Assembly: GCF_003852895.1 (NCBI RefSeq)
Contig: NZ_QUSW01000001.1
Coordinates: forward strand, 1,426,001 to 1,490,000
Source of the DNA: Rhizobacter terrae
GTDB lineage: Bacteria; Pseudomonadota; Gammaproteobacteria; Burkholderiales; Burkholderiaceae_C
Reading direction: 5' to 3'
DNA length: 64,000 nt
Below the pieces are notes generated by a model. The model had not been told where the DNA came from and ran no database searches. It saw only the letters and a program-made list of their open reading frames with translations. This document shows positions 15,753-28,400 of this stretch, in pieces. The position numbers and the translations under genes were made by a program. The number at the start of each line of letters is the position of its first letter. Position 1 is the stretch's first letter.

Positions 15753-16410
15753 TTGACACCTCATTAGCAATACTAACCCCACGGAATTTGAGCACAGCAC
15801 TATCGCCATCTATGATGGCCTGATAGTGCCAATTGGTCTTTAACAAAGGGTTGTAGGCGCGTGTGGCGGCATACATTTGGTCACCGGTTAGAGTGGACGC
15901 AGCAGTTTCCCGCATAAATCTATTTATCTCGGACATCTCGTGCGCTACGGCATATATTGCTTGCTCGTCATGGGCAAGCAAGCCCGGACGGAGTTTGATA
16001 GGCATTTTCAATTCCCCATCAAACTTCGTCAACATCTTTTCATAGCTATATTTAATCCTCTTCGTTGCGTCATACGAAGCATCACCCCAGATTGCATCAA
16101 AATGCCCGCCTCTTTGTTCCACAAGTCTGTCGTAGGCGTCTTGAGATAGTTGTTGGAAGTGAATTTCATCGAAATCTGACGCCGCAAATCCAGCCTTTTC
16201 CATGAGAGCAGGGATCTCATCGACCGAGTTAATGGTTGCACCCGCAACTCCATAAATTTCTTCGTTCGCCCGGAGAGTCATGCCCGACACATACATCGGA
16301 GCCTTCCCTTCTTCAACGAGAAGATATGGGGTTCCTGGTTTGGAAAGTCCACGGCCTGTGACTGAAGCCGCGCCTTCAAATTCGATATTGGCAAACGCGT
16401 TGGATCGCAG
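15742..16410 (-). other. C-terminal toxin-like module of the Rhs protein
   Basis: The last ~220 residues are encoded by clearly more AT-rich DNA than the rest of the gene, typical of swapped polymorphic-toxin tips. The family is not recognised. Candidate functional residues are in LLAHDEQAIYAVAHEMSEI (two His, several acidic residues, near 15911-15965) and in the later segment NWHYQAIIDGD. The activity could be hydrolytic or nucleolytic; nothing in the sequence decides. Confidence 0.55.
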
Positions 16411-19400
16411 TGCGCTGGCCTCTGCGCGATTGCCAATCCAGGTCACTGCATCGTCCAATAAGCCGTTGATCCCTCGAAGCGTGGCACGCCCCAACATCGG
16501 CCCCATCCCCATGACCTTCGGTCCGTAAACCGTTGCTGCGACCATTCCACCCGAAATCGTCATCTGAGCGGCACCGCGCCCCGCTCGCCCAAAGTCACCT
16601 TGCCCCAATCCCACTGCGGTCTCCACGGCTCCATTCAGGCCTAGGCCTGCTACCGCAAATGGCGCTGTTGCGCCCTCCAGCGTGCTAGTGACAAAAGCAC
16701 CGGTAAATCCATATTGCTTCCCAAACTTGTAGAAGTCGGTTTGATAGACCGGATTGCCATGTCGAATACCAAGCTCATAGTTCCAGTGATCGACGGTGTC
16801 AGATGCAAACCGCTTGACGCCTTGCCACATCGGACTGAGCGCTTCAGACATCCCGTTCATGAAGCCCTCGTCAAACGTCTCCGAAGCACGCTTGCCAGTA
16901 ATGTTCACCTGCGGGAATCGTTCAGTCCCTCCACCAGCCACCGTCCCAGGTGCGCTAACCAACTCATTAAACCCTGGTGCTACTACGCGGTAGTAAAGGT
17001 GGTTTTGCTCATCCATGAACGCAGAGGTCGTGGCTCCCAAGGGCAATGGTTCCCCCTTCGGATAGGCTCCAAAGACCGGCCTTAGTTTGCCCACCTGCGC
17101 AATACCAGCCCCCCGCAGAACAGTCTCGCCATTTGCACCAAGCCACAGAAGGCTTTGGCTCCACGTATCGCCTCCGATGTGGTTGCCCAGGCCATTGACC
17201 CGCAGAGGGTCCCCCACACCGCTCAGCCGGCTCACGCGATCTATCGCTGCATCGAGTTGCCCAGCTTCGGACGTTGGCACCTTTTGAGTCAGCCAGTCGA
17301 GGTTGTCGGGCTTCTTGATTGAGTCGTGGAAGCCCCACCACCGATCCGGATTGTCCGGTCCATCTGCGAAGTACCCCAGGATGCGCTCGCGCTCCATCGG
17401 ACCAATCGGCCCAACCTCATCCGAAGACGTTGCGAGGTCGGCCAAGCTCTCACCCAACGCATTGCCGAACGCATCCGAAGCCACCTGCTGGATCGAGAAG
17501 CGACCTCCACGAAGTGCGGCGGTCGTGGTTCCAGCGGCAAGGCCAGTCAGCGTGGCCTTGCCAATCTGCTGCACCCTTGCGAACCAGTCCTGCTTGGCCT
17601 GATCGGTCGCGCCTTCGCCTTGCGCGTTGAGTTCCTGGGCGACAAGCCCGCCCACGGCCGCTCCCGCGCCGGCGGCCACCACGCCCTTCCAATTGAACTT
17701 CTTTTGCAGGCCCATCGTGACCGAGACCTGCTGCGTGATCGCGTTGCCAATGGCTTGTCTCACCACTTGGTTTGCAATCGGGCTGCTCTGGAAGACGTTG
17801 AGCCCCTGAAGGCCTCCGGCCACGCCGCCACTGATGGCCGCTTGGGCCACCTGCCCCCAGTCGAACTTGTCCTGCAGGTGCAACGCGACCCCAACGGCTT
17901 GGCTCGCCACAGCACCTGCCGTGGCGCCGATGAGTCCTCCTGCAATTTGCGCTCCGACTTGTGCACCTGCGAGATACGCCTCCGATGCACTTACGTAAGC
18001 AGCCAGCGCGTCACCGCCAGCCGCCGCCGCTTCAACGGCTGCCGCAGAACCCGCCTCCGCAGCGCCCGATGAGGCCAGCGCAGCAAAGGCTTCCGGCAGG
18101 CTCTCGGCGGTCGCTCCGTTGGTGATGACCGTCACCGCCACGGCAATCACCACCAGCAGCAAGGCGCCAAATCCACCGCAGTCGCCGCCATCTGGCGCCG
18201 GCAGATTCGGTGTGGTGTCACCCATCATGGTGCTGGCGTCGTAGGGGCGGAACGTCCCAGCATCGTTATGAGCCGAGATGCCTGAGCTGGGCAGAGTCAG
18301 CGTCTGCCCGATCCGCAGGTCAGCATTGCCCGCAATGCCGTTGGCCTGCGCGATCTTCCACCACAGGCTGGAGTCGCCGTAAGAATTGCTCGCAATGCTT
18401 TGCAGCGTGTCACCGGCCTGGACTTGATAGCTCCCAACGCTGGCTACCGGGAAGTTGCCATCGATCTTGCGGAAGTTCTGATCCAGGCTACCAATCTGCG
18501 CAAACCTCGGATTGCCATCCTCATCCCTGGGCGTGACCGCATCAATACCCACGCCGTACTGCCCGATCACCTCACCGTTGACCACCAGGTTGCGCAGCAG
18601 CTTGCCGTCTTGCACGGTCTGCAGCACCACACCGTTGACGTCGTTGATGAAGCTGCGGTCGTTGGCCGGCTTGGTGTCGTCCTTGATGCCCGTCAGCCGT
18701 CCGTTCTGGTCGTAGCTGTACGCCGTGTGCCCCGACTCGAAGGTGTCGCTGCTGCCGTTGATCTCCGCTTCCTTGTAGCCGTCGAACTTCTCGATGCGGT
18801 ACACGTAGGTGTTGGTGTAGTCGTGGTCACCGTAGCCGTGCAGGCTGTAGCGCTGCAGGTTGCCCGCGTTGTCGTACAGGTCGTAGCTGATGTCGTACGG
18901 CACGTGGCCGTCGCTGTCCTGCACGTGCTGCGCTGCCAGCTGGCCGTGGCTGTCATAACGGTTCACGCGGTTGCGGAAGTTCACCTGGTCGCCCAGGATG
19001 CTCACGTACTGCGCGTTCAGCGTGCCCACACCCGGCCCCTCGTGCACCACGCGGCCTGCGCCGTCGTACTCGCGCGTCTCGGTGGTCACGCGATCGCCCC
19101 AGCCCGTCTCCGAGCGCTGGGTCGTCACCAGCCGTCCGAGGTTGTCGTAGGTGTAGAACTCGCTGTGGATGCCCTTGCCCTCGGCGTACGTCACTGGGTC
19201 GGTGGTGTAGTGCGCATCCACCCGATCCACATAGAACAGGCTGTAGCCGTCGCCGTCGAAGCTGCTCATCGAGTAGACGTAGTTGCGCCCGGTGCTGTAG
19301 TCGTAGCGCAAGTCCCCGGGGGCGATCACGCGCGGGTGGTAGTCCTCCCCGTCGCGCACCATGATCATGTCGCCCGTCTCCGGGTCGCGCCGGTACACCA

Positions 19401-22400
19401 GGTACCCGTCGAAATGCTCCACCCCGCCCGACTTCACAGCCACCTTGCCGTAGCTGGTGTCGCGGATGCGGTTGCCGTTGCTGTCGTACTCCAGCTCGTG
19501 GCCCTGGTCGTGGTTGACCGCCACGCGGTGGTAGTTGCCGTACGCGTCTTCCACGCTGCGTTCGGTGTACTCGGTCGATGCGTCACCGTACTCGCCGCTG
19601 CCGCCACCGTAGCTGTAGTAGTCCGGCAGCTCCACGCCCTCGGCGATCACCTCGCGGTTCTGTTCGTCGAACGCGCTCCAAGTGTTCTTCACCTGCTTGC
19701 TCACGCTCTGGCCGTCGTCGCTGATCTGCTGGTACTCGCTCCTGACGTGGATGCGGTTGCCCGCACGGTCGTAGTCGTAGTTCACCCGCAGGCCTGACAG
19801 CCCCGTCACCAGCCGCAGCCGGCCTTGCGCGTCGTAGGCCATGCGGTTGTCCTGGTACACCACTCCGCCTTGCTCCACCCGCTCGCTGAGCTTGTTGCCC
19901 GCCAGGTCGTAGGTCGTGCTGGTGGTGTTCACCACGTCCGTCTCGTGCATGCCCGCGATGGCGTTGCGCTTGGCCCGGTCGGTCGTGTAGTAGTGGTCGG
20001 CCGTCTCACCGTTGAGCAGCCGGTACAGCGCCGTGCTCGTGTCGTCGTCCACCGTGCCGATGTAGCCGATGGTGCCTTCCAGCGTCCAGCCGCTGGCCTG
20101 CGCGCTGAGCACCTCGGCCCAGGACGTGGTGTAGGCGCGATGCCCGCCCACCCTGAGCTGATACAGCGCCACGTGCGTGGCATCCGCCGCCGTCGCCACG
20201 TAGCCGATGACCCCTTCGTCGTGCGCCCCAGAGCTGATGAGGCTCGAGCGCTCCGCCGCATTGGTGGTCAGCATGTGCTGGCCGCCGGCCAGCATCAGCC
20301 GGTACAGCGCCGTGTAGCCTGCCGCAGCACTCGTGCGCAGGAACCCGGTGATGCCTTCGTCTCGCCATCCCTCGCCGCCGCCGTAGGTGGTCGTGCGCGT
20401 GAGCGTCTGCGTGCGAACGAGCTGGCCTGCTCCGTCGTAGGTGTTGGTGATGCTCTGCCCGCGCGTGTTCGTCTGCGTCAGCAGTTCGCCGGTGCCGTTG
20501 TACGTGTAGCTGTACTGCGCCCCGCCGATGTCGGTGTGCGCCACCCCTGCCGCAAAGCGGCCGAAGTAGTCGTACTTCCAGGTCTGCGTGGTGCCGTTCG
20601 CGTCGGTCTCGCTGACCTTGCGGTTTTGCGTGTCGAAGCTGGCGGTCGTCGTGTGGCCCAGGCTGGTAGTGCTCACCACGTTGCCTTGCAGGTCGTACGT
20701 GTAGCTGGTCACCTCGCCGTTGGCGTTGGTGCTGCGGAACTTGCGGCCCAGTTCGTCGTACTCGTTGCTCTCCGTGGGCGTCCAATCGGCCGCCTGGGTC
20801 AGCGTGTTGTCGGCGTTGACCGTGTAGCGCTTGGCCTGCACCGTGCCGTAGTAGCCGGTGGACAGGTGCTTGACCGTCTTCAACCGCCCCACGTCGTCGT
20901 ACTCGTACAGCGTCGTGTTGCCCAGCGTGTCCACGCTCTGCACCTTCTCACCGTAGGCGTCGTACGCATTCAGCGTGGCGTTGCTCCAGCCCTGCCGCTC
21001 GGCCGCCACGTTGCCGCCCTGATCGATGCTGCGGTAGCTGTAGTTTCCCCGCGCATCAATGCTGATCACCAGGTTGCCCAGCGCGTCGTACAGCATGCGC
21101 GCGCTCTCGCGGTAGTCCGTGTTGCCGTCAGGCGTCGTCTTGTTCTGCTGGATGACGCGGTTGCCCCAGTCGTACTTGTACGTCGTCTGCCAGTAGCCGC
21201 TGCGCGGGTCCGTCACGCTCAGCACGTTGCCCCAGCGGTCGAAGGTCTGCTTCACCAATGGCCGCTCGGTCGTGTCGCGCGGCGCGGTGATCGTCAGCGC
21301 CGCGTCGTTGCTGCCGCCTTCGCTGATGGCCCGGCTGCCCAGCACCGTGGTGGTGGACGCGCTGTACGTCGCCGGCACCCCGGGGATGGTGTGGCCCGGC
21401 GTGTAGGCCGGCGTGTGGTCCGTGTACGCCAGCGCCGTGCTGGACGTCACGGCATCGGGCGTCGGCACCCACACCGATTGAACTTCGGTGTGCGTCTCGT
21501 AGTGCGTCACCGGCACCGCACGCACGTTCTCGTAGATGGGCATGCTGTCGATGTTGAAGCCCACGAAGTCGCCGGTGTAGCCCTCCCCAAAGACCCACAG
21601 CAGATTCTCTTCGTGGCCCACCACCACCGGCGCCGTGTAGCCGCTGAGCTGGCCGAACTCGTCGTACTCCGCGAAGTGGCTCGGGTCCTCCGGCATCACC
21701 GTCACCGGCACCGTCACGTTCACCGTCTGGTTCTCGTAGTGCCCGGGCACCCACACGCTCACCACCTCAGCGTGGGTTTCGTTGCGCGTGAACGGCACGG
21801 CGTGAACGTTGGTGTAGCGCGCCAGGCCGTCCAAGCCGGTGCCCGCATAGTCCCCGGCGTAGCCTTCACCGAAGATCCAGTAGCCGTTGTAGTCGACGCC
21901 CACCACCACCGGGGCCGTGTACGACGACACCTGCCCGTACTCGTCGAGCACTGCAAAGTGGCTCGGGTCCTCGGGCGTGACCGTCACCGGCACGGTGACG
22001 TAGACCGTCCGGTCTTCGTATCGCCCTTCCACGGGTGCGGCGCTTCCTGCAGTGACCACCAGCCGGCCCGCACTCAGGCCACTGAGCGGCCACGCCGGCC
22101 CGCTGAAAGTCAGCCGGGTGTCGTACTCGCCGACGGCCAGCGAGCTGAGGTCCACGCGCTGGCCGCGTGACACGCCGTCCACGATGTCTGCCACCACCGG
22201 CAGCGTGCGGGTGATGCCATCGGCCACCCCGCGCACCTGGAACGTCGCCACCGTGCCCGCCGCCGGCTGCGCCCAGCGCAACACCGGCTGGTAGGTCGCG
22301 CCCACCACATGGCCGGACGAATCCACTTCGTACACCGGGTGATGCGACGCGTCATAGCCGATGATGTGGCCGCCCACCTGCACCGTGCCCGTCTGCAGCG

Positions 22401-25400
22401 GCGCCGCAATGGCCGGTGCCTCGCCCACCGGCGGCACGTAGACCGGCGGCTTGCTGGGCGTGATGTGCACCGTGCCGGTGGCGTGCGCGTACGGCGTGCT
22501 CTCGCCGTCCACCTCGAACAGCAGCTCGTATTCGAAGTCGCCGTCGCCCTGCCAGTAGAGGTCTGCCCCCGACAGGCCCGAACCCACGGATTGGATGCTC
22601 AGCCCGCTCCATGACGACTCGCCCACGCGGCGGATATGGAAGCGCTCGTGCACACCCGCGGTGGGTGTCGCCCACCGCAGCATGCTGGACGTGCTGGTGG
22701 CAAACGACGGTGCGCTGCTGATCGACGCCAAGGGCGGTGCGCTGATGAGCCACTGGCCGCTGCTCTTGCTGGTGACACCAGCATCGGCGGCACCACGGGA
22801 GTCCAGCTCGTACTCGTAGGTGCCTGCGGACAGCCCGCTGGTGTTCACATACAGCGAATCACCGAAGTCGATGACCTGGGCTTGCACATGGTTGTTGTAC
22901 CGCGTGGTCGACGTCCAGTTCGTGTCGCCCACCTTTCGGTAGCGCAGTTGCATCACAGACTCGAACTCGCTGGACGGCGAGTAGCCGATGGACATGTCCG
23001 CTGGCTTGGCCACGAGCACGTGGCGGCCGATCGGTGCCGCCGAGCCGTTGTCGGCCATCAGCTGCCAGTCGCCGGCAGCGTCCTGCTTGTAGACGCGCAC
23101 GCGGGTGATGGCGCTGATGCCGCCTTCGATGTCGGTGGGTGCGGTGGCGAGGGTTTCATCCCAAGTGACGGTGGCGCCGGTGTCGGCTCCGGGCACGATG
23201 GCGGTGCGCGTGCGCGGCAAGGCACCAACGGTCTTGTACCCGTCGAGCACCCAGTTGTCCAAGCCCTCTTCCCTGTACACCGGTACGCTCTTGGTGCTGG
23301 TCAGGTAGTCGAACTCGACCTTCACCAAGCCGTTGCCCAGGCCGGCCAGGCTGCCCCAGCTCATCGTGACGCTGTTCTGGCCCAGCCAGGTGAGTTGCGG
23401 ATTGCCGGTGCCGTCGAGCGTCTCGGTCGGCGTGACGGTCGAATTGATCGCCGAGCCGGTGATGCCATTGCTCACCGCCACTTCCGTCTGCCCCGACACA
23501 CTGTTCGTGGCACGTTCGGCCTCGACGCGTTCCGTCGCGCGGCCCAGCGCGTCATAGCGCGACTCCACGCGGCGCGTGCCGCCCAGCGCATCCGCCTGCG
23601 ATGCATCGCCCAGCGCGCGGATGGCGCCCACGGTGCTGCTGCGGATCTCGGCGGTGAGGTGGCCTTGCTGGTCGTACAGCATGGCGCGGTCCACGCCATC
23701 GCCTTCGTTGGTCTGCCACAGGTTGCCCGCCGCGTCGTAGCGGAAGTATTCCTGCTGAACGCCGTTCACGCTGCGCGAGGTGACTTCACCGAAGGCGTTG
23801 TAGGCCTGCTGGTGCTCCACCACCGGCTGCCCCACGGTGCCGGGCTGGATGGTGTCGACCACCTGGCCCAGCGCGTCGTATCGCGTGACGGTGAAGCTGG
23901 TCTGCACGGTGCGGCCGTCAGTGCTGGTCACGCCTGCCCACTGCTTGGCCAGGCGGCCCGCCGCGTCGTAGGACGCGTACTGCGTGTGCTGCTGGGCGTC
24001 GGTCGTCTGGATGGCGTGGCCGTGCTTGTCGTAGGCCGTGTAGGTACGCCGGCCTTCGGGGCGGATGCTGGTGTCGTTTGCCGCATAGCCGCTGTCGTTG
24101 GCCCAGGCCGCGCCCTGCTTGTAGTCGATCTTGAGCAGCACGTTGCCATAGGCGTCGCGGCGGAACTCGGTCAGCGGGGTCACGCTCGACCAGTCGATCT
24201 GGTTGCTGCGCTGCGGTGCGGCCACCGCGGTGACGCGGCCCAGCGCGTCGTAGTACGAGTAGGTGGTGCCGCCGTTGGCATCGGTCGTGCGCGTGAGGTT
24301 GCCCACGGCGTCGTAGCCGTAGAAGGTCTCGACCCTGCCGTAGCCCTCGGTGGCGCCGGTGCCGTAGGCCACACCGAAGGTCAGGCCGTCGCGGTACTCG
24401 TGGACCTTGCGGTTGAGCAGGTCGTACTCGTAATGCACCGTGCGATCGTTGCTCGACGTGCTGCCCGGGGTGAAGCCGTCCACCGACCAACTGGCGGCGG
24501 CCTCGGCAAACTCCGTCACGGCGACGAGATTGCCGGCACGGTCGTAGTCCTTGGTGGTCAGGTAACCCAGGCCGTCCACCGTGGCGGTCTCGCGGCCGAG
24601 CGCGTCGTAGTAGTGGCTGACGCCCACCCACTCGCCGGAAGCCACGGTGCCGGTGCGCAGGCTTTCCTGCGTCTGCAGTTCGCCAAAGGCGTTGTAGCTC
24701 ATGCGCGTGGCCTTGGACGACATGCGTCCGACCCCTTGCTCGCCAGTGACGCCTTCGTACACCCAGGTCTGCGGCTCCTCGACCAGCACGGTGCGGCCCA
24801 ATCGGTCGTAGTGGCTGGTGACGATGCGGTCGTCCGTGTGGCTCACGCTGGCCAGCACGGTCTCCACTGCGGCGATGTCGGGCGCCGAGGCGCCGCGCGA
24901 ACCCATCGAGGTCGCGGCGGCATAGCGGTCGAGCTGCGTCACATCGCCGAAGGTGTCGCGCGTATAGCCGGTGACGTAGCCTGCGGCATCGACGTCGTAG
25001 CGCACCTCGCCGGCCTTGTCGTAGGCCTTGTAGCTCCAGTTGCCCGACACGTCGCGGTTGGCCACGGCCTGGCCGAAGACGTCGTAGACCGTCTGGGTGT
25101 ACAGCGACACCTCGGTGGCGGCGTACTCCGTGCGCGCAGCCAGCCCGCCGGTGGACAGTGCGTCGGCGGAGGCCCTGTAGACGGCCACCTGCGGGTAGTC
25201 CACACGCACCTGGTGGCCCAGCTTGTCGTAGGAATAGCTCGTGGTGCGCTGCTCGCCGGGGCGGCCCTGCGCCTCGGTGCGCGTCTTCAGGTTGCCGAAG
25301 GCATCGTAGGTGTAGGCGGTGACGATGCTCTCGTGGTAGTTGATGCCGTCCGTCAGCGTGCCATCCACGAGGGTGAGCAGCGTGAACAGGTCGACCTGCG

Positions 25401-28400
25401 GCGAGATTTCGCGGGCCAGCTTGCCGTTGGCGTCGTACTCGTAGTTCCAGACGGCGCGGTTCTTGTTGGTGAACTTGACCTTGTTGCCCAGGCCGTCGTA
25501 TTCGTACTCCTCGACACCGCCCATCGCGTCGGTGTGCTTCTTCAGGTAGCCACAGGCGTCGTAGTCGAAGGTGTCGACACGGTCGGGTCCGGCGTCAGCA
25601 GCGTTGGCCAACGCGGTGTGGACCGCCTCGGCACTGGTGGCCAGCGCCGGGTCGATGCCTCGGGCGTACACCGTGCTCCTGGCCACGCGGCCCACGCCGT
25701 CGTACTCGCTGCCCTTGACGCTGCCCGTCGCGTCGACGGTGAAGACGAGGCGGTTGGCCGCGTCGTAGGCCATGCGGGTGTGGCGGTTCCGGCCGTCGTC
25801 CGGTGCATTGACCAAGGTGGTCAGGTCCGAGTTGTCCCGAGTGACGACGGTGGTGTTGTCCAGCGCAAGCTGGCCCACGTAGGACACCGTCTGGACGACG
25901 TTGCCGTGCGCGTCGTACTTCATCTCGCTGACGGCGCCATCCGGGCCGATGGAGAACACCTGGCGATTCGCCTTGTCGAACACCGCGCGGGTGGTGCGGT
26001 CGGCATCGGTGTGGAGGATGCCGTTGAGCGCCGCGAGGGTGATGGGCGTTCCACCCGGCACCTTGTTGGCGTAGGCCGACTGCAGCACCACGTTGCCGTT
26101 GTTGTCGTAGCTGCGCTTGACCAGCGCGCCATCGGCCGCGACGGTGTACACGCAGCGGTCGGCCGCGTCGTAGACCATCTGCGTCACGCGATCATGGGCA
26201 GCATCCACCCTGACGGACGCGGGGTCCACGCCGGCACCGATGGTCGTCGCGTAGTCGGTGCGGCGAACGAGGTTGCCGTCGCTGTCGTACTCGAAGTGGG
26301 TCACGGCACCCATGCCGTCCACCGAATAGCTCAGGCGCCCGGCCTTGTCGTACTGGTAGCGCTGGGTGATGTTGTCCGGGTTGTCGGCCACGCCTGCGGC
26401 GGCGGCATCGAGCAGGCTTTGCGTGAGCCCGGTGTTCGGATCGATGCGCGTGGCATAGGCCGTGCGCTCGATGACGTTGCCGTTGCCGTCGAACTTCTGC
26501 TGCACGAGGCCGCCGGTGCCGTCCACGCTGTAGACGGCGCGGTCGAGCGCGTCGTAGAAGCGGCGGTTCACGACGTCGTGCGCAGGATCACGCACCGGCA
26601 CGGGCTCCCACGAGGCATCCGTGAGGTTCACCGATGCAAGCTTGGTGGCATAGCCGATCTGCTCGGACACATTGCCGCTGGCGTCGTAGCGCAGTTCGGT
26701 CACGTCGCCACCGCCGTTGACGGTGTAGCGCAGGCGGCCGTCGCGGTCGTAGCTGCGCAGCTCGACCAGGTCGTGGGCCGGGTCGAACTGCAGCAGGGCC
26801 GCCACTTCGTCGGGGCTGATCCGGTCGCCGAGGGTGGACACGTCCACCGTCGCAGCCAGTCTGCCGCTGAGGCGCACGCGGCCCTCGGCGTCGTATACCG
26901 TGCCGGTGACCCGGCCGGTGGGGTCGATGGTCGCCACGAGGCGGTTGTCGCCGTCGTAGGCGTAGTGCGTGACGTGGCCGTTCTCGTCCGTCGACGTCAG
27001 GACGTTGCCGTTGCCGTCGTAGGTGTAGCTGCGCGTGAGGTTGAGGGCGCCCACGCCGTCCGGATCCACGTGCTCTTCCTTGCGGCGGCCGAGGCCGTCG
27101 TACACGTAGCGCGTGACCGTGCCGCCTGGCGAGGTGACCTTGAGCACGTTGCCGTGCGGGTCGTAGTCGTAGGTCGTGGCCAGGTTGAGCCCGCCCACGT
27201 CCACCGTCTTCATGAACACCAGTCCGCCATCGGTGTACTTGAACTCCGTGCGCACGTTGTTCGGGTCGACGATGGCGGTCTGCTCGCCCTTGGCGTCGTA
27301 CTCGTAGGAGGTCTTGAGCTTCAGGCCGCCGTTGTCCACGACCCGCGTGAGCACACGGTTGGCGGCGTCGTAGGTGTAGTCGACCTTGTTGCCGTTGGCG
27401 TCGGTGGTCTGCGTCAGGCGGCCCGCGTGGTCGTAGCTGCTGCCCGTGGTGGTCAGCGGCGTCGCGGTGCCGGTGAGTGCGCCGTTCTTGTCGTAGCTGT
27501 AGGTGGTGGTGTTGCCGCGGGCATCGGTGACGGTCTGCACCTGGCCTTCGCGGTTGCGCACGGTGGTGACGCTCACGCCTTCGGCCGTGGTCACGGTGGT
27601 GCTGCGGGCGGCGTCGTCGTAAGCGTAGGTGGTGGTGTTGCCGGTCGCGTCGGTCTGGGTGTGGACGCGGCTGAAGGCGTCGTAGGTGGTGACGCGGGTG
27701 GCGTTCAGCGGGTCGGTGGTGGCGATGACTCGGCCCAGGCGGTCGTAGGTGACGGTGCTCTGGTTGCCATTGCCATCGGAGGTGTAGTTGGCACGGCCAA
27801 AGGCGTCGTAGCCAATGAACGATCCGGTGGACGCTCCGGGCGAGCTGTGATCCATGTAGTTGGCGAGACCGCGCCGGTCGTAGCCATGCTGGATCACTTC
27901 CTGGCCAGGTACCGTGCTCTCGGCGGATGTCAGCTCGCGGGTTTCTTGGCTGAGTTCACCGAAGCTGTCGTAGGCATAGGCCCAGTCCGCTCCCAGCGCA
28001 TCCACCTTGCGCGACACCTGCCCGAGCACGTTGTACTCATAGCTGGTGACGGAGTTGGGGCCTGCCGCCACCACCGGATCGACCATTGCATGAAAGGCCG
28101 CATCGGCGATGCCGCCCTTGACCGCCGCCAGCTGCGCCGCGGTCAGCCGCTTGCCGGCCGCCACCTGGGACGTGAGCTGTCCCAGCGAGTTGTAGTTGCG
28201 CACAGCGATCTCGCCGGCGGCATTGATGGTGTGGGTGAGTTGGCCCGCGCCGTCGTAGACGTAAAGCGTCTTCAGGCCATTCGGATCGGTCTCGCTGGTG
28301 AGCCGGCCCGCAGCGTCATAGGCATAGCTGGTGCCGTACTGCGCCCAGATGGTGTTGATCTGCGCCGTGGTGAGCGTGCCCGTGAGCAGCGCCCCGCCTT

